Part shown: positions 48,396-62,922 of the stretch, in pieces
How the letters are laid out: each line of letters begins with the position of its first letter
Numbering within the stretch: position 1 is the first letter of the stretch
Assembly: GCA_034620365.1 (NCBI GenBank)
Contig: JAQGEQ010000090.1
Span: 62,001-126,000, forward strand
Source of the DNA: Pegea sp. RAD2-039
Lineage: Eukaryota; Chordata; Thaliacea; Salpida; Salpidae
DNA: 64,000 nt
Reading direction: 5' to 3'
The notes under the pieces: generated by a model
The model's database searches: none
What the model was told of the DNA's origin: nothing
What the model saw: only the letters and a program-made list of their open reading frames with translations
Made by a program: the position numbers and the translations under genes

Positions 48396-50356
48396 TGTCT
48401 CTTCTGTCAGCAGATTTTGTTATTTTCAAAATTAATCAAAATCTCTAAAAATAAATTTGATTAAACTGAAGTTTAAAGTATTTTTACTCTTAGTACCAAA
48501 CAAGTAGAGCAAATAGTTTTGTGAATTTAGTTTAATTAGTTTTCAATTAACCCTGATTATTTTCACTAATAAAGATGTTACTAGATATCTCCTAAAACTA
48601 ACATTGCATCATTAAACTTTAAAAGTATTGCGAGCAAGCTATCTTCAAATATTTTTAGCTATTTCAGATCAAAGACTGAAGATTTAACTTTATTGGATTA
48701 ACTTTTTTCTGTTTTGTGCTAATTTATTTTAAAATTATAACTTGGTAGAAACCTTCGATAGAAAAACAGATTTAAAGAATCTTTAGCTTAAAACAAATTT
48801 GAAAAATGTTTAAAGATTTTTCTCTGTTATCAGTTTTGAATAAAGATCATAAAATAAATTTTATCTAAATTCAAACTATTTTCTTTGAGATTTTCAATTT
48901 GAAGTTTTTATAATGAGCCATACAAAATGAAAATATATTAACTTGCATTTATTAGATGCAAATTAAAAAAAAAACTTGAACGTAATATAGAAAAGCTAAA
49001 CTATAATTTCAAATTAACAATTTTTATTGATGAAATAAAATAAATTTGATTATAAAACCTATAACTCAACACTAAGAATATAAACTATCTGCAATAATAA
49101 TTGAAAAAGCATTTTTCTTCAATTTAATAATTATCCTAAAAGTTATTTGATAAAAAAATTCTATAAACAAAAGTTAACTGAATCTACTCCAGAGTATTTT
49201 AATAGCTGAGTAATAATAATTAAGTATAGATGCATAAAATCAAGTAAAGCAAGCTAAACGATGCCTTGATATCCGAAAGATAAAAAAAGACATGCTAAAC
49301 TGAACGCTCGATTTGATAAGCAGACGTTTGTCTCAAGGGCAACATCATATCTTTCTTTACTGTCTGTCAATTTTATTTTCGGTGGTAGAATAGAATAAAA
49401 AAAATTATCTGATCACAAAAAAGAGTTATAGAGTTAGGTACTTTCTGTCAAATCTGTATTTTTAGTTTTTAAATTATTTTTATTTTCTTTAATTAAGAAC
49501 ATTTTGATTCTAATAATTCAAAAAGTTTATTTAAAGTGATTTTTAGGAACTTAAGATTTGTTAAATCAGAAAAGGTTTTTGGAAAACTTTATAAAAACCT
49601 TTAAAATATTTTATTTAATTTACACGTTTAAAAACATTTTTATAACAGATAATTAAGAATATAATTAACAAAAGTGTGATATTGTAGTAGTTACTGATGT
49701 TTCAAAAATAAATGATTAAATTACTAATGAGAAAGTGATACAACACAAATTAATTAAACAGTTGTAATATCAGCTGTAGTATCATTCCATATCAGCTGGC
49801 AGAAAATCATGTAGTTATAAATTGTTTGATAGGGATGTAATTTAATTACAAGTATAATGACCTTAATGACAAATAATTACTGTTAGATTATCTATATAAT
49901 CTAAATTAAAGTCTAAACGTACTTTTAAAAGTACTTAAAAGAAATATTGACATGAAAAACAGAATTATTTAATATCCTAAGGCTATTAAATCGTAGTGAA
50001 TTAATTTTAAAGCTGTAAATAATTGTTTATGTACAAAACTAAAGGCTGAAAATATTTATTGGTTCTAAATAAAAATATTAAAGCTGTTAAAAGTTAAATA
50101 AAAGCAAACTCAACATTCTAAACTATATGTTATGAAATATATATTTGTCCACATAATTTTATTGGGATTTTCTATATTTTAAAACCTAAGTTTCCAGGTT
50201 TTGATATCAAATAACTAATCAACTAAAAAAATAAAGGCGCTGATATAAAGATAATTTTTGAAATTTCTGTTAAACGTCATTTGGTAATAATTATTTATTT
50301 GTATAAATTTTGTTAACAATAATAACTACATATCAGTTATAATTTAAACTTTAGTT
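48396..50356. other. Upstream region of the receptor gene
   Basis: AT-rich. The receptor ATG is preceded by CTGACAG, whose AG lies eight bases upstream of the ATG. A GC-richer open minus-strand stretch without ATG (49254-49440) is noted among the findings; it could be an upstream exon or chance. Confidence 0.3.
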
Positions 50357-50510
50357 GTCATGTCAAAATCACTCGTGTTGTTCAAGCAGAAGTTGAACCG
50401 TTATAACATTGCCAACATTGTCATTTCTAAACTGCGATTTTCCCCCTTTTTATATTATTAACATTCTATGTATTTGTTCACTGTTATATGTTTTAAAGAC
50501 TACTGAAAGA
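50357..50510 (+). mobile_element. LINE RT C-terminus and partial 3' UTR
   Basis: TGTCATGTCAAAATCACTCG, then TGTTCAAGCAGAAGTTGAAC, reads MSKSLVLFKQKLNRYNIAN and ends like the 19.1- and 23.88-kb copies (CATTTCTAAACTG). It is followed by 3' UTR up to AAAGACTACTGAAAG. The terminal hairpin and tail are missing, so the 3' end is truncated. Confidence 0.85.
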
Positions 50511-53500
50511 AACTAGTATTTGATTATTTCAACAAACTAAAGTCGGTTTATGGTAATGTGTTGTAACTAATAAACAAATCTATTTCTAATGTTTTTAGTG
50601 TACAATTATCATGCCAGAAATACATTTCGAAAATAATTTGCAAGAAGTCCACGTCTTATACCTATTAACTAAAATTTAATTAAATTACACAATTAGATAA
50701 CAGATCATTTATTATAATGTTGTTTCCAAAAGTTACATGCCTTAATTAAATCTTAATAGTACATTTTATGAGCTGTAAGTTTAGATGGTAACTTTATGAA
50801 ATTTGTCAATAGCTGTTAATTATTTAAATAAAATGTCATTTTTGAAAAACTTAATTTATTTATTTAATTGTTGGAAAAAGAAAATAATTAAAATATGATT
50901 GGTTTAACGAAATGATGCGATCTTACAAGATGAGTTTTAAGATGCTAGATGAAGAATTATCGATAAAAAAGCTTTTGAAAGTTTTAAAAGAATTTCTGTG
51001 GACAAATATTTTCTAAACATAATTTAAAGCAAAACTATTTGAAAAATACAATACTAATATGATGCAGATAAATAAACTAAACAATTAAATATTTTGTGAG
51101 CATATAATCAACATATAACTAATCTAAAGTTAACATATAAAGTAATTTGAAACGTTCAAAAAGTATTTGAATTAATATAAAAATTTATTGATTATCTAAC
51201 AACAACAACAAATATGGCTTTTAACTAAAACGGCTTTATATAAAACCTATTGTATCAGCTTAATTAATAATTCATAGCCAAAACATCAAAGACGTGATTA
51301 AAATATCATCAAATGATTTTTACAATTGTTTTTTATAATTTAATTTGTTACAGAGTTCTGTGAAATTGTCATTATTTATAAAAGTATCAACAATTTGTTA
51401 AATGATTGCTAGATATGATGGTACGCAAAATTACTTTAAAAGCTTCTGTTAGGCTATAAAAATCGCTTACAAAGTTGAAATTGAAAATACAGTATATGCA
51501 ACAGGTTCAACTAGGAGTAGAGTAAAAATTAAAAGCAAATATTTAAAAGTTTATCCAGAATATTCTCAAGTTAAAACTAATTTTTCTTGTTTATATTCAC
51601 TGATTTTCTTATAACTATTTTTTGATAAGCTATAACTGTAATTTGAATACGTGTTATCATAACAAAGTTTGTTGCTTAGCAAAGTTTCGCGTCTTTTAAA
51701 CACTCTCACGACTTTCTAGCACAATAAACGTCTGTGAAACAAGTTTTCTTGGCTTGGCTTGTTGGCAGAAGAGTTTTTACAGGTCAAGGCTATGAATCGA
51801 CTCAACTGACTGTTGCGTTCTATATAAACCCAAATCACAACAAGTTAAGTTATACTCAGAATCCAAACTTATTATTTGCAATTTTTACATAAAACTGCAG
51901 ATTCAAAACTATTTGAAGTTTTTCTGTGAATTACGACTTTTTCAAAATATACTTAAGAATAAATAGATATAAATTATAGAAGTATATAAACCTAGTACTA
52001 AGATAGGTCTAAAAATCAATGTATAAAACCGGTAAGATTAAATCACAAACAAGAACACATTTTAAGAATGACTTTTTAACAAAATATAGATATAAATAAA
52101 TTTCTATTAACATGTTATTCATACTTTCTACTCAAAAAATTTAATTGACATTTAAAATAATTATACTTTAAATAGTTTGTTTTTGAATTGTTGTCTGATA
52201 AGCTTACAGGGCAGCTCAAACAAAATCTTTAAATCTTTAGGGTGGAAATACCTAACCGTAAGTCCAATCAAAATATATTAAAAAACTACCTTCACTAAAA
52301 AAATCAGCAGCTTGAGTAGCAATAAAGTTTTTGGATAGCTCATAAATTTATTATCTAATACCATTAGTGTCATTGGCTTTAAAGATAATTCGATAGATGT
52401 AAAAAGGCACGCCTGTCAATAACGTTATCTTAATACGTTTTCACGTAAGTAAAGATAGTTAATAGCAAGTTATTTTTTTTATGAAAAGTTTTATCTGACG
52501 AAAATAAAAAAAGTCACATCATAAAGTCAAACTTTTTGCTTTTATATTTTTAGTATTATTATGTTCAAACTTTCCAGTTTTCTTTTTAAAGTAATTAGGA
52601 GAAATCTTTTATAAGATGTTTTATAAGAAATTTTTTTTAAGTTGTTACTAATTTTGCAAACTATTAATAAATGTTAGCTGTTTAATTACGATTATTGATA
52701 AAATTTATGATTTTTAAATTTATAAAATCTTATTATAAAGAATTTTTGTTGGTGTTATTTACGGTTTACTAGTTTAAAAATTAGAATGAATATTTCAATT
52801 TTGTATGATTTAGTTCATTAAAAAAAAATTGTTCAAATTTAAGTAAAGGTTATAAAATAGAGAATATTTAGTTTGGAGATACTCGATCAAGAATTTCAGA
52901 ATTGTAAGAAACAATGAATCCTTTTATAATTATTAGCTGATATTTGCTGCCAAACATAAACAGATATAATTAGTATCTGCAAATAATCGATTTGATTTTT
53001 TATGGCTTCTAGGAATTCGAATACTTTTCTTTAAATATAGAGAAATAATATGAAATAAACTAAAATGAACTGAAATAAATGAATAAAAAAGTTAAAACTA
53101 AAAAATAAGACAATATATAACTAAACCAATCAAATTGATTTAAAAATAATTTCTGGATTAATTAGATATTGCTAAGTTACTTTTGGAGTTTTTTTAACCC
53201 TGGTGTTTTTTCTGAAGCTTGAAATTCGTGTTTCGAAATATGTACATGTGCCCTTGTCTGAATAAAACAATTATTTCAAACTCTACCTGTTCAAACATGA
53301 CTTTTCTCGGTTACTTTTCAAATCATTAATAAGTTCAAAACAGATGTCAACAAGATTAAATTACACAGGTTAGGATATAAACTCTAATGAGCTTTTTCAA
53401 AACAAATCTTTGAATTTAAATGCTAAATTTAGAATTTAAACAAGTTTGCTTGAATATTCTGAAGCTTTTCTAAGACTTTTCAAAAGCTCAATTTTCAGCT

Positions 53501-56500
53501 AATTGCAATTTCAGTTTCTTTGAGATTTTTTAGTTTCGTATTCAAGAAAATTGTTTTGATCTTTAATTAAGTACAACTATATTTAAATTCACTAAACCAT
53601 ACCAACAAGATTTATTTTTTAAATGTGTTAGAAGCACAATAGTTTCTCTTATTTCTAAAAAGTTTTACAACAAAATCTTGGCAATTAAAAATATTTGGGT
53701 TTTAAATTTCAATAAACTGCATTTACTTGATTATGTTATATTGCCTGTTAAACGGTTAATATCACAAAACCAGTTGGTATATGTCTGTTACAATCATTTT
53801 TGAATTTGGTTTTATAGTCCGGTTTTGTCTTTGATAGGAATTAGCAAATAATATTATTGATTGGACCAGTTCCGTGTTTAGACTAGTGAAGTCATGTATA
53901 ATTACAAACAGACATTGTGCTTGCTGATTGGAGCTTAAATCTTTATAAAACTGAGTTTTGAAAAATTCATTCTAAAAGATGAAATAAAACTCCTCTAAAG
54001 TATTCGTAAACTCTAATAAAATTTACATTTAGCGCAACGAAATTTTATGATTTACTAGAAAAAGCTAGATGTCAAAGTAATTTGGTTTGATTCGATTTAC
54101 AATTGCTTAGAAGAATGACTTTTTCTTTTTTTCTTATTGTACTTTTTAACTATCTTTCAAATCATAAATATCAATGAACGAAAAACATTTAATTAGATTT
54201 TCATGAGATCAATTTGTTTGTAGAAGATAATCAATAATTTGGGATTCAGTTTCGACTTGGCACCAGTTATACAAAGTATTGCTTAGTGGCTTAATTCCAG
54301 CAACTAAATTTAGAGCATTTTCCAGCAAGTGTAGTTTACCATTTCAAAACTTTTATTTAGAAAAATCAAATAGCAGAAGAATAAAATTCAATTTAAACTA
54401 AATAGTCATACTTTTATCTTCACTTTCAAACTGTATCATAAACATAGCAATGCTTAATTTCTTACTTAGTCAAATTTTGTCTGATTAAATACCAATCAAG
54501 CCTCTTACAGCATAAAGTTATATTTATTCCGTTAAATATATATATAACTTTACGTGAACTTTGAATTATTAAGTTTCATAAATTCTTTTTTACAAACGTT
54601 TTACTTTTTAACTTCAACCAAATCTTGTTTAAAATAGCATCATATAAGTCTGAACAAAAAATTAAGATTCTTATTGTTACTCTCTTGCTAACAAAAATAA
54701 ATAAACTTTAATCACTCGAAGCTAGAGACTCTAAAACTTAAATCCACTTCTTAATGCCACCAATTTTTCGTTCTTTCTCTCAACAGTTGTATAAATGTAG
54801 CAGAGAAAAAAGATTTACATTTTTTCTTCATGTATTAAAGAAAGAAGAAATGTTCTTCTTGAATAAAGAGTCATCTCAAATCATTTATAAACTTTACGAA
54901 TATTGACATGATGTGGTTCTAGCTTTATTCAATGCAACAATGAAAGTTTTGAACAAAGTTTTAGCTGAAAAAACTAAAGCTTAAAAAAGTTAAGTTTGTA
55001 AATTGTCTGAAACCTGTCAACTTTCGGGTGAACTACTACCAACAAGTGAAGTGAAAACCAACCACAAAAACATTTTACGAAAATACAGAAAATAATATTT
55101 GTTTTATGAGCTTCATTTGATTTTGATAGAATCAAATTAACTCCAAATTTATTTTAAAATAATATATGAAAATTGTATTAGCAGTGTTTATAACTTTAAA
55201 AATCAAATTCTGACAAATTCTATCAATGTTTTGATGACTAAATCTCTTTAACTTCAGAATTGATGAAGTCGTGACCCTAAATTTATTCTAGTTTTTTTCA
55301 CAAGGTACAAATGATTTTAAAGCTCAAGTTACTCACAATTTTTAACTTGACATATTTAACTGTAAAAGTTGAACAGTTTACCTTATGTTACTTTGAACCG
55401 ATATCAGGCTTTATTTTAGATGGATAGAAAAATTTGACTTTTGTCTTGATAAAAATGTTTACCTTCCATATGCTAGCTTTATAAAACTTAACATTTTATG
55501 AAAAGTATCTAACTTTACGCGAAAAGTACAGCTTTAATAGTGTTACATTTGTAGCTACAATCAAACAATAGTTTTTAAACAAATAGTACCATCAAATAAA
55601 TAAAAATATCAATATGGTTAAATTATTAATTAAATGATTAAGCATATCAAAACGAGTATATTTGCTTGTTTGTAAATACAGATTGGTACAATGTTTATTG
55701 TACTATACTTACAAAATTGCAGGATTTTACTTTCCTGAAGATAATCTGCTTACTAAATATTACGTTTGTATAAGATCAGAAATAAATAAACTCCATTAGA
55801 TTTTTAAAAGTAGCTTCAGATAAAGTGTTTATTTTGACAATTGCTTTGTTTGTTTCAAAAACAGTTTCAATTTGCTATCAATGTTCAAAAATTGGTTGGG
55901 TAATAATGTAGTTTAGGTTCAGAAATTTTAGCTAAACTTAAATAAACTTGGACATTTGTTTAGCTTTCTAATTGTACCAAAAAAATATGTGGTTTATTGA
56001 AATGTTGCTTAAATGCGTAAACATTTACATGACTAGATATACAAACAACTTTTGTCTTTCAGAAAAATTCAATTGCATCATTTCTTATAATGTTTATGAT
56101 GTATTATATAATATAACATTTGAAATATTATTTTACTGAATAGGGTCCACTAAATTTTATTTTATTTGATAAATCTATTTTGTTCATTTCAAATGAAGAA
56201 AAATATTCATTAGCTTTAAAACAAAATACATTAAAGATTTATAATATTATTGATGCCAAAAGTAAACAGAATAACAATTTATTCTGTAATTTTGTCATTG
56301 TAGCTTGAGTAGAAAATATTTTTACTAGTTTTATCAACAAACTTGTTTGCTTCAGTCTATTTTATTCAAACATACATAATTTATATAAATACTTTTTATT
56401 TAGTTTTATTAGCAAACAGAAATTCATTTACCAATTTGTTGATTCTAATTTAATTTCTATTACTAGCTGTTTGTTTTTAATTTTTAGTAATTAATCACAA

Positions 56501-59500
56501 CTTTAATAATTCTAAATTCAGAAAAGTATAATATATTTGTCTTTTGTTCAACGTAAAAAGCCCATAAAATGATTCAGATTGATTAAGAAGGGAGATAACA
56601 AAAGTTCTGACTTAGGTCTTTAATACTTTGATGATAATTAGCAAATTCAGTTTATAAACTTTCTAAACTTTTGAAGTTTGTGGTTAGAAACTGTAACATA
56701 CTTTCGTATATAAATTTATAATCTCTAAAAAGTAAATCTTAGAAATTACAAATGCTTTTAATAATATTTCTATTTAATAAAATTTCGTTTTAGTTAATAG
56801 AAAAGGAAAATAAATTAATGAATTTTAGATTTTTTTAAAGCTTTTAAAATATATATCTGAAATAAAGTGATTAATCTCATATGTATACTATTCTTCTCAT
56901 TCGAGTTTTAAAGTATTCACTTTTTCTGCGATTGTAATTTTGAAGTTTTACAACTTTTGACAACATAAACAAACAACAACTATTTCTAAAAATGTTGGGG
57001 TCTGGTAGGCATCAAATAAAAAGTTTGAGTTGATGACTGTGAAAAACTTAAATAATTTATTTTTGTTTACCTTATAAAAATCTGTGTTCATAAATGTTAT
57101 TCAACTACTACTTTATATGCTTAAAAGGTAATTGTAAAATTGAATTGTCTGGAAAAAGTAAACAACAGAATTAAGTTTTAGAAAAAGCTGTTAAGGTTCT
57201 GATAATTAACTTTTTAGCAGAAGAAGCTTACACAAAAATAGTCACAACAAGAATTGGATCTACAAAGAAGTAAAAAATATTACTACGCCAAAGTTTGTCA
57301 TTGCAAAAAGACCACAACACTTTAAAGTTGTCAAACTTAGCTTTCTAATTTGCCAGAAAAAGTGAAACTGAAGTTAAAGTCTCTCTTATTGAATTAAGCT
57401 TTTCAAATTTTGAGCAGCAAAAAATAATTGATAAATTAACTTTTAAAAGTGATTCTATCTATTTTCTAAAATTAAGTGATATAAATAAAAGTTTGAATAA
57501 AATCTAACGAAATAAAAATGTTGGAAAATTTAGATTTAATGAAAACTTGAAACAAATATTTAGTGCTTCTTATGTATAAAAGTAGAAGAAATTGTATCTA
57601 TAGTGAAGATAGATTAAAATATTTTTCACATAACTTTTAGAGCTCATATATTTGTTTCAAGATCTATCTATTAGCATATTAACTCCATTATTGATCAAAC
57701 TCAAAGCTCTAATAACAACTTTGACTTGCTTTAAAAGAAAGATGAATAAGAAACTATATTCTCAGAAAACACATATGTCAAATTGGTGACATCATAACTT
57801 CTCGGAAACCTAATTAAACAAAAATATAAGAATTTCACTTTTCGTTTGCAGTATTTTATGTGATAGTTACATTTTATATTAAAGTTTTTAAACTACTTTC
57901 TACTATTTACCAAAAAGCGTTACAACAGTTACTTCTATAGTTATAAACTTTTTAAACCAACTAATTATTTTCAATTTGTTAAATAAGTTTGATTGATGAT
58001 AAAATTAGTTATTTTATGTTAGCAAACACTAATCAATAATTTGAAAATACATAATACTGTTAGCATTTAGGATAAAATATATATACTAGAGGTAATTTCT
58101 TAAAAAGTTAAAATTGTAATTAAATAACATTAGATCTGTTGAAATCTGAAAAAATACTTATCTGTAGTTAGCAAGATTAAATAAGTTGTTTTTTAATAAT
58201 ATAACTTGTATGAGAGAGGCAACATTAGGTTAGATAATAAATAAAAAAATTTTTTAAAGATAACTTGACAGTAAAGTATTTCTTAATTGATTATTTTGAG
58301 TATAATCTGTGAAACTTATCATTAAATTAATAGTTTGTTTACATCATTTTTGAAATATTGTCAATCAATTCTAGTTATTATGACTTAGCAATTCAGTAAT
58401 TTGGTTTAAAACGCAATACAAGATCCAGTTAATGTCTAATAATCTGTAATTTCATGTTTATTGTTCTACTTTCTCACGCTAGCTACACATATTTTTTCGT
58501 TGTTATTGCAAAACTAAACTGCTTCACTGCATGCATGTTCAATTTGATTTAATTTAAACTTTAATTAATAAAATAAAAAAGCTTTTTTTTGTAAAATTTC
58601 GCTAAAATTTGGTTGATTTATAAAGTAAATTTCATATTTCAAAATTAACAGATTCTTTTTCAATTTCGTTTAGCCGCAGATGAATTTACTTTTATAACTT
58701 ATTTAAATATTGCAAAAAGTATTTTGATTTATTTAGAAGCAAAGCAAATTATACGCATGAATTGTGTGAATATTTGATAAGGAATATCTAATAATGAGAT
58801 AATATTAAACTAAAATGCAAGCAATGTAATTTGATTGAAAAAACTAAAAAATCTACTTAAATGGTTTTATTTTTGAAATGTAATAAGAGTTTTCTAGAAT
58901 GTCCTTTAAGATAAAAAAAGTTTGATTAAAATTAAATTTACAGGAATGCTTAAAATTAAAAATTTACTACAATAATTGTGTTTATCACGTGAGCAATTAC
59001 ACCGTGGTTATTAAACGAAATTAATGTTTTTTTTAGCTTTTATGACGCTTGCTCACTTAGAAAATATTGATTAAATTTCAGCAATTTAAAAAAACAACCA
59101 ATTAAAAGATAAAAATCAGTTTTTCACTCACAAATTTTGGTTCATTTTATTTTTTAGAAAGCTTTGTGAAAATATTTTACACAAGGCTTGAACTCGTTGT
59201 AAATCGATAAACATACGAAATTTTCTGAAAACAATTTTTACTTTGATACTAAAGCTTTTTTTACGTTATTTTTAGTGTCATATTGATTCATACATAAATC
59301 CATCTAAAACTTCAATTTCTAATCAGTATTTCAACTACTTATAAAATCTCTAAAATAACTAAATTTTAAAGTATTAATTTATTAATATTATTAGTTAACA
59401 AAAATAATATATTTATATGGATATTAAATTAGGATAAGTTATTCAAGTCGAATATTTATATAATAGTTTAATTTTTTGCCTAATCATTTAAAGGTGTTTG

Positions 59501-62500
59501 ACTAACTGATGTAATTGTCTCACCTCAATATAATTTATTATAATAAACTGAATTTTAAACTTTTAGTTTAAACTTTTTAATTATAACTTGTATTTCAAAA
59601 TTACATAAAAGGAAAGTATAGTTTTTAATAAAAGTTTTTATTTGTATCTAGATTAATTAAATAACTTATCAAATGGATTTTTTTTTCAAATGTTAAAATT
59701 TTAGTTGATAATTTTAATGAAATATTAAAACTAAGAAAAATTAGTTTGAAGAAAATAAGAAAAAAATATTAACTCAAATACTTTTATTAAGAAAAACTTT
59801 AACTCAATATATAAAGATTAAAGGCAACTTAATATTTAAACAATATTAATATAGAATAAAAATTATAAAATGTAATTCATCTTATGGTTATATCATATAG
59901 AATATAGGAACTATTTATTAAACTTTGTTTTATTAGTATACAGTTGCTTATAAGAATTAGCAAATGATTTTTTCTTGTAAACTCAATTTAATATAAACTG
60001 ATGTGAAATAAGCTTCATATAAGTCTTAGTACAGATATTGCTAAAAGTAAAAAACCATGAATAATAGATTTAAAAGAAAAAAAATTTATTTCCTTGGCAA
60101 AATATTTTCTTTTTTTTGGACAGCTCAAATACAGGTAAAAATAAAAGTCTTTATGGAAAAAGCCATTTTATTATAGAAAAATTTCCTACCGATCATAAAC
60201 TTAACAAACATATAATGAAATATATTTAAAGATTGTTATAAAAGATGAATAAATATGATGATATATGAGTAGGCTGATAAATAGATTAAAAAATCAACTG
60301 TCAATACTAATATAATAATTCAAATCTATTTTGTTAACTTGTGTATTGACACATATCATTTACAAATACAGAATATTAAGTATCTTATGAAAGCAAAAAA
60401 GAAGCCTTAAGTAACTAGAAAAATTAAAAAACTAGAAATACAATTTGAAATATTCTATTTTTTACGTAATATTACTGAATGAGTTTTTACTTGAAAAAAA
60501 TTATTGGTTTAAAAGCATTATTTTTGGTTCGATAATTTGATAGCTTTAAAGAGTAATTTGAAAATTACTGTGAAGTTATTCATGTATAAACAAGCAAGAA
60601 ATTAGAAATAAATCTTTATTACCTTAAGATTTGTCACAACCATAAAAACAAGGTTACATAATGACAATCAAAAACAGGTGCTTCAAATCATTTTCAAGAA
60701 TTTTATCCTATAAATTCAATTTACAATTTTTTTGAAATCGAATCAAAAAGTAACCAAATTTGTCATTTACGAACTCTTACAAAAGATATAAATATTAAAA
60801 ATTTCAAAAAAATTGTTACGAATTTGAATAGATTAATAACCTCTGAAAGCTTATAATCAGTTTAATCAATAAGTTTTACATACTGCTAATAGGTTTAAGA
60901 TGATGTTTATTCGAGCTTATGCTTGGTCAGAAAAAAAGAAATCTGTTGTTAGTTACATATTGAGTCTGGCCAAAGTTCTACTTTCAATTCAAGATGATAA
61001 CTAAAAGTTACTTAAAAGTAGTAGCTTTGAATTTGATAACAACTGTAATAACTCAAATTTATACTAGTTTCTTTCATGATTTTTATAGTATTCTGTAAAT
61101 TTCTAGCATCAATATTTGTGAATTGAAAACTTAAATTGACCTTATACCATGAGGTATTCAAAATCTTTATTAAAAATCCTTAACAGTTTGTAAGATTAAT
61201 GATACCTTATCTTTTTTAATAAACTTAGCAAACTCGTTTTCTCATTAACTCATAGCCTGCTTTCATAACTTGCCAGACTTTATAAAATCTACAAGTTTAT
61301 TTTCATTTCATGCTTTTTTAAAACCAAAAACTTAGAAGCAAAATCACTCCTGAAAGCTTTTTATCAGTTTAAATTGAAAATTGATATCGCTATTTAATGT
61401 ATTCAATAGCAGAAAACTTCATTTACTTTTGAAAGGTCAAAAATTCTTCTTATTGAAGATGTTTTGGGTGAGTTATTGATTTTTCCACTTAAGTTCTAAA
61501 TCCATAAAATCACAAATGAAAGAAACTCTGACATAAAATCATTTTTATCTGTGTAAACCATATATTACCGAACTGACCAGAGAAAGTATCTAGTATTTTT
61601 TTAATTCATAAAATATATACTGTGAAATGAGACTATTGCTAAGTTCTTAGAGTAAACAGTTTCAATTACTCTGATAAAACAATTGACCTCTTTAGTAAAC
61701 TCTAAACTCATGCTGTAATTAAAAAGTGGTTTTTGAAAGAAATTTGATCCTCAATGAGAGGAAGTGGTGAGATTTGAAGCCAAACTATTAGTGAACTAGA
61801 TCCGTATAGAAATGAGTTCAGACTAAATGTGATTAAAAATGTCAGAAGTCAAAAAACTTAGCAAATAATTCACTTAATTAGAAAATAGATTTTATTTTAA
61901 GTTAGTCTGTATCAATTGTTTCTTCAATAAATCAACTAGGTTTTTGTTGAGTTGTCTCAATATTTTTATAAATTTAATAAAAATTTATTTAAAATTAAAA
62001 CTTGGTGAAAAGAAGCCACAAATTTTATTTCTTACTTTTCTGAAAACTTCTAAAATGCAGAGTTTTTAAAGCAAGCTGATATTTGAGTTTTTAAATCAAA
62101 TAAAACAAAATAAAAAATTTATCAGATTTCTTTGATTCAACCCTAAAAGTAACGACAATTTGGAATTTTTTCAAAATAGTTTTTCACATTATTCATATTT
62201 TATTACATAAATGCATCAGGAACAGGTGCCAAATTTTTTTAAACAATTTAAATTGTGTTGACGTAAATTTCGTGTTTTCAATAAGATGTTATAAATTTTC
62301 TTATCTTATTTTTTATCGATTATATTTAAATATAAAGTTTCTAGAACTTGATAAAAGCTAGAATGTTTAATAATTAATGGAATCATTCTTGTAAAGTGTT
62401 CAATAACAATCATTGTAAACAAAAAATAACTTTTAGAATAATAAAGTAAAATTTATGCTACAAATTTCAACGCGTAAAACCTCATTAAAACTCACATTAA

Positions 62501-62706
62501 AATCTAATTTTCTTCATTTGAATAAATTTTCTTAAATATAAAACACTCAACTTTTGAATTTAATACTAAAAACTAATAATTCTGTAAAACTTTTTTAAAA
62601 AAAGTAAACTTTCAACCAATAAAACTTAGACAGTTAAAAAAGATGAAATCTGTTTTGTATAAACTTAAAACAATAGTAAAAGAAAAAAGATTTTGATAAA
62701 ACTTAC
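50511..62706. other. 12-kb AT-rich gene desert
   Basis: No supported exon. The only compositional break is 51660-51860, a GC-richer stretch with a TATA-like CTATATAAAC at 51820-51829. The remainder is uniform AT-rich sequence with short simple runs; small exons could be missed. Confidence 0.35.
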
Positions 62707-62922
62707 ATTATATAAGATTATATAAGCAATATCAAAACATTTAAAGTCAGTTTTTGTGTGATAGATTTTTATTAAAGAAATATAATTTCTTTTAAAGTAA
62801 ACATAAAATAAGGGTATCTCTTTATTTAAATCTGGATTTTTTAATCTAGCAAAAACGTCAAAAGCTGCATAAGAAGTCGGTTTTATATTTAGATAACATT
62901 TTAAAAAGTTGTTTTTATACAT
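62707..62922 (-). CDS. Candidate exon, 72 codons, unknown gene
   Basis: On the minus strand an acceptor-like TTGTTACTCAG directly precedes an ATG at 62922. The frame stays open for 72 codons (including SYAAFDVFARLKNPDLNKEI) to a consensus donor AAT|GTAAGT at 62707, where translation would be in phase 0. No partner exon was found further left, and no family is recognised. AG immediately before ATG is also seen at QRSL1. The composition is AT-rich (Lys, Asn, Ile, Phe, Tyr), so chance is quite possible. Confidence 0.25.
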
